Below, in pieces: positions 25,859-35,350 of a DNA stretch of 47,862 nucleotides (position 1 is its first letter; each line of letters begins with the position of its first letter). Below the pieces are notes generated by a model, which was given only the letters and a program-made list of their open reading frames with translations, was not told the DNA's origin and did no database searches. The position numbers and the translations under genes are program-made. This DNA comes from an uncultured Brachyspira sp. GTDB lineage: Bacteria; Spirochaetota; Brachyspiria; Brachyspirales; Brachyspiraceae. The stretch is from positions 1 to 47,862 of the forward strand of contig NZ_CASEGO010000036.1 of assembly GCF_949287625.1 (NCBI RefSeq), given 5' to 3'.

Positions 25859-26749
25859 TTATTTAAAATATGAATTTACTTTATTTTTAACATTATCATC
25901 TTTTAATAATGATATTGTTTTATTAAGATATTGTGCGTTTCTAATTTCTTTAATCATGATATTACTCTTTATAAAAGTTATAATTTCTTTTTTTTCAGAT
26001 ATATTACTATTTTCTATACTGTTAAACTTATCTTCATATTTATCTAATATCTTTTTTTCATGAGATTCTGACATATTATTATTAATATATTCTCTTATTA
26101 ATTTTTTATCTTTTATATCTAATGACATACCATTACATAATGCTTTGACTATTAATACTCTTTGCAAAATAATAAGATCATTCTTGTATAAGTTAAGTTT
26201 TAATAAAATAGATACTTCATACAAATAATCTTCAATATCTTTTTTTACAGTATTATAATGATTATTATAGTTTACTGCCTCAGATTTATTATTATTTTTT
26301 TCTAAAAATAAACTTTCTAAACTTAAATGAATACTGTTTTTATCTTTGTATTTTGCTGCTTCATAAGTATGATCATCTTTATAGAATCTATAATATTCAT
26401 TCATTATTTCAAAATATGAATCACTAGAATTTGAAGCAGTCTTGGAATAAAATAAATCAGATAGAGATAATGCCGATACACTCAAAACTTCTTTTAAATG
26501 ATCTAGTAATTTAGATAAATAATTATTATTAAAGTTAATATTATCATAAATAATTTTTAATGATACATTAGAAAAATTATCAATACTCAAATTATCTAAT
26601 ATAGTGCTGCAAATTTGTCTGCAGTCATCAGCTGAATTTATATCAAAATATTCTTCACCTTTCAATTTCTTAGGTTTTATATTATCTGAATTAACTTGAA
26701 ATAAGTAAAATTTATTATTTATAATAATAATTCCGTATTTTTTAATCAT
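25859..26749 (-). CDS. Island gene 8: 296-aa protein of unknown function
   Basis: Not recognised. It begins with a short beta-rich region (KKYGIIIINNKFYLFQV) and continues as a mostly helical acidic protein with many Asn, Lys and Ser; there is no signal, membrane helix or catalytic motif. It lies 21 bp after the giant Hsp70-like gene and 21 bp before the ATPase gene, so it is part of the operon. The small size and position suggest an adaptor between those two, but this is inference. Confidence 0.75.
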   Translation of the reverse strand: MIKKYGIIIINNKFYLFQVNSDNIKPKKLKGEEYFDINSADDCRQICSTILDNLSIDNFSNVSLKIIYDNINFNNNYLSKLLDHLKEVLSVSALSLSDLFYSKTASNSSDSYFEIMNEYYRFYKDDHTYEAAKYKDKNSIHLSLESLFLEKNNNKSEAVNYNNHYNTVKKDIEDYLYEVSILLKLNLYKNDLIILQRVLIVKALCNGMSLDIKDKKLIREYINNNMSESHEKKILDKYEDKFNSIENSNISEKKEIITFIKSNIMIKEIRNAQYLNKTISLLKDDNVKNKVNSYFK

Positions 26750-26770
26750 TTTTTTACTCGCTATATTTTA

Positions 26771-29700
26771 TTAATCATCATCAGAAACACCTACAACAGT
26801 GATAGCATTTCCTCCGTCATCACCTGTAAGTAATGCATTTGCTACATAAGTTAAATCGCACATATTATATAATTTACCCTTATCCATATCAAATTTCAAT
26901 ATAGATATTTCATTAAATTTGCTAATGTCTATTTTTTTATTATTGTCCCCATATATACTGTAAAGTCTATTATATATATTATCATCTATTTTCTTTATAT
27001 ACCTTGATAATTCCAAAGCCTTTTTAGAACCAGTTTTTAAATCTTTAAAATATCCGTAAGGTCTTAATCTTAAAAAAGAAAGTAAAATTAACAAATAACT
27101 TCTTATATTTACAGCAACAATATTTAAATTTGAAGCAGACTTCTTTAATATATCTAATGTATTCCTTTTTATATCCATAATGAAGTTTTCATTATGCTTT
27201 AATATACATTCTAATAAATCATTATCATTAGAAAATACTATTCCCAAATGATAAAGAATTTTATTTTTATCATATTCCTGAGAATTATTATAAATATCAA
27301 TAAAAATATCTATATTATCCGTATCCCGTTCTTTATGAAGTAAATATTTAAGTATATGTTTAAATATATTATATTTTGTAATAGTATTAATAGTATAGGG
27401 ATTAGTATCTTTGATATTTATTTTGTATAAAGCATTTTTTAAGTCATCTTTATTAGGAAGTGTGCCAAACCACAACTCTCTGCATTTTTCATAAATTCTT
27501 TTAATAAAAGCAGTATTACTATTTCTATATTGTACATCTTTTGTTACAGTTAAAAATTTAAGAAATATAAAATCAAGTATTTGTATATATATATCAATAT
27601 TATCTTTATCTATTGCTTTAATTTCAGAAATTTTTTCTGCTGATATAAACATTTGTATGTTAGGATACAGTATATTATATAATTGCAATACTAAACTAAT
27701 ATGATTGTCTTCAGAATATAGAGTTTTTGATAAAAACATATTTATAATATTAATATTAGAAATAAATCGATCTAATTTAAAATCTGTGATTCTGTTATTA
27801 AAGAAAAATATAGCCCCCTCTAAAGATTTAATACTTTTTTCTAATGAAACATCATTTATCTTTATTGAAGATAAATTATAATTTATATGCTTATCTTCCA
27901 ATTCTATTATAGAATTATCAGAAGAAAATTCTATAATAGTATATTCAAAAGGAGCATTATTTTTATTTACTGGAACTGCCGTTAATGTATAACTGTTTTC
28001 ATCTCCGTAATTATATTTTATTTTTAATTTTACTTCTAAGTCATTTTGTAAAGGAAGAAAATTTCCTCTTATAAAAGCATATACTAAATTACCTTTATTT
28101 TTTATATCTCTTATTAACGGGAATTTTATTTCTTTAACATTGGCTGGTAAATACAAATGTTCTTTTACATCATTTTCAAATTCTTTTCCCATTTCTATTG
28201 ACTGATTACTGTTTACAAGCTCTAAAAATCCATACCTTCCATTTGCAATAACTTCCAAACTCAAAGAAGGCAGATATTCTATCCAAGAATAATTATATTT
28301 CTTCCAATCAGAATATATTTCATAAGCTCCCAAAGCAATATCATTATTATCATAAAAAAGAACATTATTAATTTTACTAAACTCTTTTTCTGCAACTGTT
28401 CCTTTATAAAACTCATTTCCTAAAATAATAATATTAGTATATTTCTGATTTCTATATTCTTTTAAATGTTTTAAGGCATTGTTTAATATTTTGATGACAA
28501 TAGAAGTTTCATAATATATTGAATAAATTTTATCATCAAAAACAAACAAACTGCTTTTCTTTGATAATAATATATCAGCAACTAAACCTGATTGTAAAAG
28601 AAAATATAATTCATTTGTATTTTTTGATATATTAAATTTCTTATTAAAAAGCTCTAAATATTTTATGCATATATTATCAAATGATAGTGTATTATCTTCA
28701 TCTAATCTTATTGATACAGGATAATGTTTCCATAAATTAATACTTCTATTTTCTCTTTGTACTCTTGTAAATTCTAATTTTACAGCAGAAACATATGAAT
28801 CTAATAAATCAACTACAAGTATTTTACTATTTTCTTTAATATTATTTTTATTTTTATGATAAGCTGAAGCAGCAGCTACACTCCTCCAAACATAAAATAA
28901 TGATCCGAATTTATTTTTTATTGATTTTTTTATATACAACTGATTTATTTCAAGCACACTATCAGGCATTAAATTTATAACTTCAATATTTTTATCTTTT
29001 TCTAAATTATTAAAATATAATCTTTTAATATTTTCTAAACCAGCTTCAAAATAAGCCTTATTTTCAGAACTTTCATCATCATATATAGAATTAAATGAAT
29101 GTATATGATCATTTTTTGTATATATACTGTTATCATTATATAGATAATATTTATTATTAAAACCGACTATAGATTTCAATGTTTTATTTGTCATATTATT
29201 TAATGATATAAAAGGATTATAAGATGTAAAATCTAATATAAATCTGTCTGCTTCAAAAGAATTATCATGTTTTTTATCTTCACTGAAATATGCAATAAAA
29301 TTATTCATTTTTTTTATAATATTTAATAGTTCATTTAATGATTTATTCAATCCATTTGCATCAGCAAAGCCTTTTATAATGTTCTCTTTTACTTTTATTT
29401 CAAAAGGCAAGCCTCTATTTTTTATGTATTTATCTTTAAATGTAAATATTAGCTTAATATAGTTAGTATCCTTTAATTCAAACCTAGAATATCTGTCATT
29501 TAATATCATAAAGTCAGCTTTAATTACTATATTAAAATTATTTTTATCTCTATCAATATCTAATTCAATATCTAACTTCAAAATATTTTTATTTTTATGT
29601 TTATGTTTTAAAATAATTGAATAACTATTAATATTTAAATCTTTTTCTTTACTATATAAGCCTGTGAAATATTTATCATCATTTATAGTAAAGAGATCAT

Positions 29701-30553
29701 CATATATGAATGCTTTTTCCATATTCGATATTTTACTAAATAAAGAAAGCTGAAAAACAGATAGGAATTTATCATAAACATTGTTAATTCTTTCAATCAA
29801 AGCTTGAGAAGATAAATTGCTGGATAAATAATTTAAACTTTTCCAAATAACAGAATAATTTTTATGACTTAATAAGGCATTATTAGCAATAGATGATTTT
29901 TGTACTTTGGCTTCGTATATAGGCTGATTTTTTATATTATTTTTTAATGATATTATTTTTTTTAAACTTTTCTCTATCTCAGAATCATAAATATAATATA
30001 ACTCATTATTAATTCCATTTCTTAGCCTGTCCCTTGCTATAGAACACATTTTATTAAGTAAATACAAAGTGCATTGATTTTCCTTAGAATCATAAGAAAA
30101 TCTTTTTTTATCTGCTAATATATTTTTACGATGAGATAATTTCTCTTTAATTGTTTCACCAGGCTGTTTGCTTAAATATCTTATAGTTCTTAACCCCACA
30201 CTATCTAAATGATTAAGCTTAACCATCTTAGCTTCTTTTTTTATAAATTCCTTTGGTCTTTTGATAATATGAATAAAATGTTCCAAGCAAAAATCTAAAA
30301 GAACCTGATAATTATCCTTAGGCAAATACCTTTTATTATTTTTTAGCTCACTTATAATATTAAGAATATTATTCAATTCTTCTGAATAATCACTTAATGT
30401 TTTATATAAATGCTTATTCGTTCTTTTATCAAATACCGATATAGAATTGTATATATGCTCAGCAAACTGCAAAGTAACTAAGGAAGCAGATATTTTATCA
30501 ATTTGTGTACTAATAATTTTATCAAAATTACTATAGTCTATTATCTCATTCAT
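26771..30553 (-). CDS. Island gene 7: 1260-aa protein with degenerate Hsp70-like core
   Basis: The N-terminal ~430 residues are helical and unassigned. Residues ~436-870 follow the Hsp70 order. FILDFTSYN (438-446) stands where DLGTTNS lies in Hsp70. AAASAYHK (560-567) matches the AAALAYG helix. ILVVDLLDSYVSAV (578-591) replaces the phosphate-2 loop DLGGGTFDV. NIIILGNEF (707-715) sits at the adenosine motif, and NNDIALGAYEIY (736-747) matches DEAVAxGAA. SLSLEVIANGRYGFLELV (763-780) then resembles the start of the substrate-binding beta-domain. The glycine-rich phosphate loops are lost, so ATPase activity is doubtful. The C-terminal ~390 residues are helical. It might sense or hold proteins or foreign complexes. 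The Hsp70 relation is my reading by eye; structure prediction would settle it. Confidence 0.7.
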   Translation of the reverse strand: MNEIIDYSNFDKIISTQIDKISASLVTLQFAEHIYNSISVFDKRTNKHLYKTLSDYSEELNNILNIISELKNNKRYLPKDNYQVLLDFCLEHFIHIIKRPKEFIKKEAKMVKLNHLDSVGLRTIRYLSKQPGETIKEKLSHRKNILADKKRFSYDSKENQCTLYLLNKMCSIARDRLRNGINNELYYIYDSEIEKSLKKIISLKNNIKNQPIYEAKVQKSSIANNALLSHKNYSVIWKSLNYLSSNLSSQALIERINNVYDKFLSVFQLSLFSKISNMEKAFIYDDLFTINDDKYFTGLYSKEKDLNINSYSIILKHKHKNKNILKLDIELDIDRDKNNFNIVIKADFMILNDRYSRFELKDTNYIKLIFTFKDKYIKNRGLPFEIKVKENIIKGFADANGLNKSLNELLNIIKKMNNFIAYFSEDKKHDNSFEADRFILDFTSYNPFISLNNMTNKTLKSIVGFNNKYYLYNDNSIYTKNDHIHSFNSIYDDESSENKAYFEAGLENIKRLYFNNLEKDKNIEVINLMPDSVLEINQLYIKKSIKNKFGSLFYVWRSVAAASAYHKNKNNIKENSKILVVDLLDSYVSAVKLEFTRVQRENRSINLWKHYPVSIRLDEDNTLSFDNICIKYLELFNKKFNISKNTNELYFLLQSGLVADILLSKKSSLFVFDDKIYSIYYETSIVIKILNNALKHLKEYRNQKYTNIIILGNEFYKGTVAEKEFSKINNVLFYDNNDIALGAYEIYSDWKKYNYSWIEYLPSLSLEVIANGRYGFLELVNSNQSIEMGKEFENDVKEHLYLPANVKEIKFPLIRDIKNKGNLVYAFIRGNFLPLQNDLEVKLKIKYNYGDENSYTLTAVPVNKNNAPFEYTIIEFSSDNSIIELEDKHINYNLSSIKINDVSLEKSIKSLEGAIFFFNNRITDFKLDRFISNINIINMFLSKTLYSEDNHISLVLQLYNILYPNIQMFISAEKISEIKAIDKDNIDIYIQILDFIFLKFLTVTKDVQYRNSNTAFIKRIYEKCRELWFGTLPNKDDLKNALYKINIKDTNPYTINTITKYNIFKHILKYLLHKERDTDNIDIFIDIYNNSQEYDKNKILYHLGIVFSNDNDLLECILKHNENFIMDIKRNTLDILKKSASNLNIVAVNIRSYLLILLSFLRLRPYGYFKDLKTGSKKALELSRYIKKIDDNIYNRLYSIYGDNNKKIDISKFNEISILKFDMDKGKLYNMCDLTYVANALLTGDDGGNAITVVGVSDDD

Positions 30554-30573
30554 ATTAATAACCTAAAATTATA

Positions 30574-33084
30574 TTAATTTATTATATTATTATAAAAGTC
30601 TCTATTTTTACTTAAATAATTAGCACTTCTCCATATAAACTGTCCGTCTGGAGTAGACATTGCTATATTATAGTCTTCTATTAATCCTGAAACTTTATCA
30701 TTAATTAAATTTTTTATTTTATCTAACGCTTCAAAAGTAATATCACTTTCAAGCTCTAATCCTCTAAGTTTAGGCATAACTTTATAAACTAAAGCCTCTT
30801 CAAATGATAAATCAAGACTTTCTTTAAATAATTTTTTACTATCTTCTGATAAATTATTTTTAATACAATTATCATAATAATGATAGTTTATAGGATGAGA
30901 ACGCATATACATTTCTATAGCCTGCCAAACTCTGTGTCCTAAACCTCTTCCAGTTCCTTGCAGGCAGGATTTTATTTCATTAACGATATTTTTATAATCC
31001 TCAAATAACACTCTTGTTAAATCATCGCCTTTATCTTCAATATAATTTTGATTTTTCCATTTTCCCCATACTTCATATTTTAAAGCATTACTTTCGGATG
31101 ACAATTTAATGGGAGGTCTGCTGAATAAAATTTCTGGTATTGGGAAATTAATCTGATATCCTCTGTCTATAACTTTGTCAGATAAAGCTTTTGTAGTTTC
31201 ATCTTCATTCATAGTACCTGTCCAAATAATATTTTCGCCTACAGCAAGTTTATAACTATATCCTGAACCTAAATCTACATCTATATATATATATTCATCT
31301 TTACCGATTCCTCTTTTACTCTCTAATTTACTAAGCAAGTCGCTAAAATAAAGCTCAACATGTGCTAAATTCATCTCATCTAAAAGCACTAACAAAATAG
31401 AATCTTTAAAATCTCTAGCATTATCCGCATCATTATTTCCTGCAAATTGAACCATAGCCCTTAATAATTCTGTAGAATTAAACTTTCCGTCTAAAGAGTT
31501 GAAATATCCAAATAAAGACTGCGGACTATCCCAGTCAGGCTGAACTGGAAGAGATATAAAATACAGCCCTCCAAAACGAGAATACAATTTAGGAAGCTCT
31601 GATTTACCCGTACCGCTTACCCCTGATAAAATAGTTAATGGAGACATATATGCAGATTTTAATGCCGTATGAAAAGCGAATAATAATCTCTTCTCAAATA
31701 TCATTTTTGAAGCTAAACATTTATTATATATATCAATTACCCATTTTATTTCTTCAGGCTCATTATCCATATATACTTTGGCGTCAAAAGCCTTACTATT
31801 TTTTATGTCAGCTTCTCTTTTTTCCATCTCTTCAGTATGTTCATATTTATTCTTTATTATTTCTAATTTTTCCCTGCATTCTGCTATAGTCGCTTCCAAT
31901 TCTGAACATCTAAAAGTTTTTAAATCTAATTCATCTTGTATCTGTGCCGCCTGAACTGCATAATATTTGTAACTAAACTCTTCTTTTTTTATGCTGCTAA
32001 GTTCATCTCTCAAATTATCTATTTCATTTTCTAATTGAGGTACTAATTCTGCCTTTTCTCTTATTTCTTTATAATCTTTTGGAATATTATTTAATTCTTC
32101 TTTTGCATTTTTTAATTCTTCTTCTAATTGGGCTATCTCTTTATTTAATTGTTTTTTATCCTTACCTCCGCTTCTTTTATCTTCATTTATATAATCATCT
32201 CTTTCTGATTTTATTATATTATAGTCTTTAAATATTTCATCTATTTTCTCTCTAAGTATTTTAATCTCATTATCTTTTCCGTTTATAATATCATTAGTGA
32301 TTTCTCTTACTCTTTGTTCTATACTAGCTTCCAAATTAGACAATGATTTATCATAAAATAATTTTTTATTTTCTATTAATTTATTGTTAATTTTAATTTC
32401 CTCTTCTTTTTCTTTTATAGCTTCTTTTTCTTGAGATATTTTTAACTTTTCTTCTGATAAAACTCTTTCTCTATTATCAAGTTCTTCTCTTCTTGAAGCC
32501 TCTATCTCATCTAATGCTTTTATTCTGTCATTATATATTTGATTAATTTTCTCATCATTCTCTTTTATTCTTTTAGTATATTCTTTTTCTAATTCAATTT
32601 TTTTGTCTTCCAAAGATTTTATTTCATTTTTCATATTTTCTGCTGCTTCTTTTTGTTTTGAAATAAAACCTAATTGAGCGTCCATTTCTCTAGTCTTTAA
32701 TTCTTCATCTTTTGATTTTAATAATTTTTCTTTTTCCAATAAAACATTATTTTTTATATCATAACCGCTTTCTTTAGAAGATAAATCAAACTCTCTGCTT
32801 ATTAATTGTTTTTCTCTTTCTTCAAGATTGGATTTTTTATCTGATAGGGTTTTATTAATTTTTACTAATTCATTTTTAAAATTCATTAAATTTTTTATTT
32901 TAATTAAAATATCTTCCGATAAAATTCCTAATTCTTTTTTATTTTCAGCAAAGAATTTTTCTATACTTGCAACATCATAACTTTGTGCGGATATATCTAA
33001 TTCTTTTAGAATATCTTTAATACTGTTATCACTATTTAATTCTCTTTTCTCATCACTTTTATTAATGTTTTGTTTATTATCCAT
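30574..33084 (-). CDS. Island gene 6: coiled-coil McrB/MoxR-type AAA+ ATPase
   Basis: 836 aa. Residues ~70-420 form a very long coiled coil rich in Glu and Lys. The C-terminal AAA+ domain shows Walker A GVSGTGKS (488-495), Walker B LLVLLDEMN (564-572), sensor-1 GTMNEDET (623-630) and Arg641 as a likely arginine finger. The DEMN and GTMNxDET forms are typical of the McrB/MoxR branch, in which hexamers use NTP hydrolysis to remodel or translocate. No McrC-like nuclease gene is adjacent. The coiled coil could tether the ring to another island product or act as the sensing arm. Confidence 0.88.
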   Translation of the reverse strand: MDNKQNINKSDEKRELNSDNSIKDILKELDISAQSYDVASIEKFFAENKKELGILSEDILIKIKNLMNFKNELVKINKTLSDKKSNLEEREKQLISREFDLSSKESGYDIKNNVLLEKEKLLKSKDEELKTREMDAQLGFISKQKEAAENMKNEIKSLEDKKIELEKEYTKRIKENDEKINQIYNDRIKALDEIEASRREELDNRERVLSEEKLKISQEKEAIKEKEEEIKINNKLIENKKLFYDKSLSNLEASIEQRVREITNDIINGKDNEIKILREKIDEIFKDYNIIKSERDDYINEDKRSGGKDKKQLNKEIAQLEEELKNAKEELNNIPKDYKEIREKAELVPQLENEIDNLRDELSSIKKEEFSYKYYAVQAAQIQDELDLKTFRCSELEATIAECREKLEIIKNKYEHTEEMEKREADIKNSKAFDAKVYMDNEPEEIKWVIDIYNKCLASKMIFEKRLLFAFHTALKSAYMSPLTILSGVSGTGKSELPKLYSRFGGLYFISLPVQPDWDSPQSLFGYFNSLDGKFNSTELLRAMVQFAGNNDADNARDFKDSILLVLLDEMNLAHVELYFSDLLSKLESKRGIGKDEYIYIDVDLGSGYSYKLAVGENIIWTGTMNEDETTKALSDKVIDRGYQINFPIPEILFSRPPIKLSSESNALKYEVWGKWKNQNYIEDKGDDLTRVLFEDYKNIVNEIKSCLQGTGRGLGHRVWQAIEMYMRSHPINYHYYDNCIKNNLSEDSKKLFKESLDLSFEEALVYKVMPKLRGLELESDITFEALDKIKNLINDKVSGLIEDYNIAMSTPDGQFIWRSANYLSKNRDFYNNIIN

Positions 33085-33112
33085 AAAATATATCTCCTAT
33101 TTTAATTATTTT

Positions 33113-35350
33113 TTAATTATTTTCAATAATATCTATAACTGCCTTTACACATAAATATGTTTTATCAGCAGCCTGTTTATAACTTTCAAAGTTCAATATA
33201 TGACGATCCTTTGATAATGCCGTATTATGATGTCTGTTTCCGTATCTTAATGAATAATTGATAAAATTAGGTTCTGCCTTTGCTATTTTTTTTAATATAT
33301 CATCATAAGGATTAAGTTTAGAGTATATGATAAGTATCATTAATAAATCAGAAAAAACCTGATGTACTTCTTGGCTAACTCTCTTATATACTCTATCTCC
33401 TTTCCATCTATTAATCAAAAAATCAGGAAATGCATTGTCAATATTAAATCCAATGGAAATCAAATATGCTTCTATATCATCTATAAATGATTTATCATCT
33501 TTTATTAATTCTTCTCTTACAGAATTAAATACACTTTCTAAACCTAATTGCTCTATAATGATTTTAAAAATATTTTCAAAAATTTTTGCTATTTTAATAT
33601 ATACATCATAATTATTGTTTAGGTTATACTGCATACTCTCTAAATAATCAAATAAAGCAGGATAATTTTTAATATTATTTCCAAGTATATCTATTACTTC
33701 ATCAGATGCTGATAAAAGTTCATTTTTATATTCATCATAATTTTGTATATTTTTATCTTTTTTATCAGCTTTTAAGAAATATTTATAATTAACACTGGTA
33801 TTAAATAATACACTTAAAATACCTAAAAAATATTTAAAATATTTTTTTATTTCTTCATTATTTAAATTCTTAAAATCATCATGATATTTAGCAGCTCTTA
33901 TACTATTTATCTCAAAAAGTATACTAAATAGATTGTCATATTCATTTGCAAGATTCTTAAAATTAGTATTATTTAAAGATATAAGCAAATTAGCAGCGGA
34001 TAAACTTACAATATCTTCAATATCTCCTTTTAATATTCCATTTTTAGAAAATATTCTTCCAGCATATACTTTAGAAAAAAATATTTCCATTGTATTATTC
34101 TCATTATAAAAACCAATATTTGAAGCTATTTTTATTAATATTCTTGCATTTGAATTAAAATCAGAAGAAAGAACATTATTAACTTTTATATTGCAGCCCA
34201 TATTGAATATATTATAATGAAAAATATATTCAAAAGCTTTGTTTAAATATTCAATAAAATCTTCCTGTGATTTCATTTTGGTGCTTACATTTGAGTTTTT
34301 CGGATCATCAGGATTTAGCAGTTTATAAGAATTAAATAAATTATAAAAAGATTCTTCTATTAATTTTTTATGATTTTTTATAAAATCTATTTCAAAAATA
34401 TTATGCATTTCTTTTTCAAATTCTTTTATTTTTTCTTCAGATTTTTTTACTATATCTAAATCAGATATCTTACTTGGAGATAACTCTGAATACATCTCCA
34501 TAATATTATTATACCTATTTTTATAATTTTCTATAAAATCTCTCAAATGAAAATATATCTTTTCAAAAAACGGATCTGATACTAAAATACCCCTATTAGT
34601 ATTAGAACTATTATAATATAAATAAGTTGCAAGATAATAAGGAATAGGCTCTCTATTGATGAACTTTATTTTATCAATAGAAATTTCATTATTTATTAAA
34701 GAAGAATCTGCCATACTTACTACATCTTTAATATTATATTTCTTATAATTTTTTATATAATTCATATATGATTTATATATATCTTCTTTTCTTAGTTCAA
34801 TATCATTTATTTCATCATTAACAGTTTTTATAATATATGCTCTATATACTTTTTCAGATATTTTTTTCTGTAAAATAACTCTATCAGGCTTATAAGATGA
34901 ATGCTCTATTTGCATACTTTCAAGATCATTTTCTAAAATAAAATAATCCATAAACCTTTCGCATAATAAATCATATATGCAGTATCCTATTATAGTTTCT
35001 GAAGGATCATATATATTTCTTAATGCTTTTTTTCCCGATTCTGTTACTAATCCTTTTTTATAGTATCCTGCCTCATCAAGCTCATTGAATATATATTTTA
35101 CCAAATCTTCATTAAGTAATAATTTTTTGCTTATAAAATCAGAACTAGCATTTTGAAAAGATAAAATTTCTAAAATAGTTTTTTGAAAGAAATTTAATTC
35201 TTTTTTACTAAGGTTAGGAAGTACAACCTTATAAAGAAATACTGGAAACAAAAATGTTTTTTTATCTCTATGGTTCAAAGTATACTTTACCATATCAGAT
35301 ATTAAAATTTTAGTTTCTTTTGAAAACATCTTATGATAATTCATTTCCAT
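33113..35350 (-). CDS. Island gene 5: 745-aa winged-helix protein of unknown function
   Basis: Residues ~52-112 look like a winged helix-turn-helix: FFQKTILEILSFQ, DFISKKLLL, LVKYIFNELDEAG and TESGKKAL. Next, a segment with KPDRVILQ (155-162) and YRAYIIKT (170-177) followed by a helical EDIYKSYMNYIKNY recalls the PD-(D/E)xK nuclease core, but the acidic residue of ExK is Ile, so any nuclease would be inactive or the likeness false. The rest is helical. The C-terminus carries RYGNRHH. I place the start at 35350 (GGAG nine bases upstream); a TTG at 35353 is possible. It overlaps the end of the helicase gene by 20 bp, so the two proteins are probably made in fixed ratio. Confidence 0.78.
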   Translation of the reverse strand: MEMNYHKMFSKETKILISDMVKYTLNHRDKKTFLFPVFLYKVVLPNLSKKELNFFQKTILEILSFQNASSDFISKKLLLNEDLVKYIFNELDEAGYYKKGLVTESGKKALRNIYDPSETIIGYCIYDLLCERFMDYFILENDLESMQIEHSSYKPDRVILQKKISEKVYRAYIIKTVNDEINDIELRKEDIYKSYMNYIKNYKKYNIKDVVSMADSSLINNEISIDKIKFINREPIPYYLATYLYYNSSNTNRGILVSDPFFEKIYFHLRDFIENYKNRYNNIMEMYSELSPSKISDLDIVKKSEEKIKEFEKEMHNIFEIDFIKNHKKLIEESFYNLFNSYKLLNPDDPKNSNVSTKMKSQEDFIEYLNKAFEYIFHYNIFNMGCNIKVNNVLSSDFNSNARILIKIASNIGFYNENNTMEIFFSKVYAGRIFSKNGILKGDIEDIVSLSAANLLISLNNTNFKNLANEYDNLFSILFEINSIRAAKYHDDFKNLNNEEIKKYFKYFLGILSVLFNTSVNYKYFLKADKKDKNIQNYDEYKNELLSASDEVIDILGNNIKNYPALFDYLESMQYNLNNNYDVYIKIAKIFENIFKIIIEQLGLESVFNSVREELIKDDKSFIDDIEAYLISIGFNIDNAFPDFLINRWKGDRVYKRVSQEVHQVFSDLLMILIIYSKLNPYDDILKKIAKAEPNFINYSLRYGNRHHNTALSKDRHILNFESYKQAADKTYLCVKAVIDIIENN

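Noticed and set aside
26771..28000. DUF2357-type or nuclease domain in the 1260-aa protein
   Set aside because: A faint likeness near residues 152-170 could not be extended to a convincing domain by eye, so it is left unassigned.
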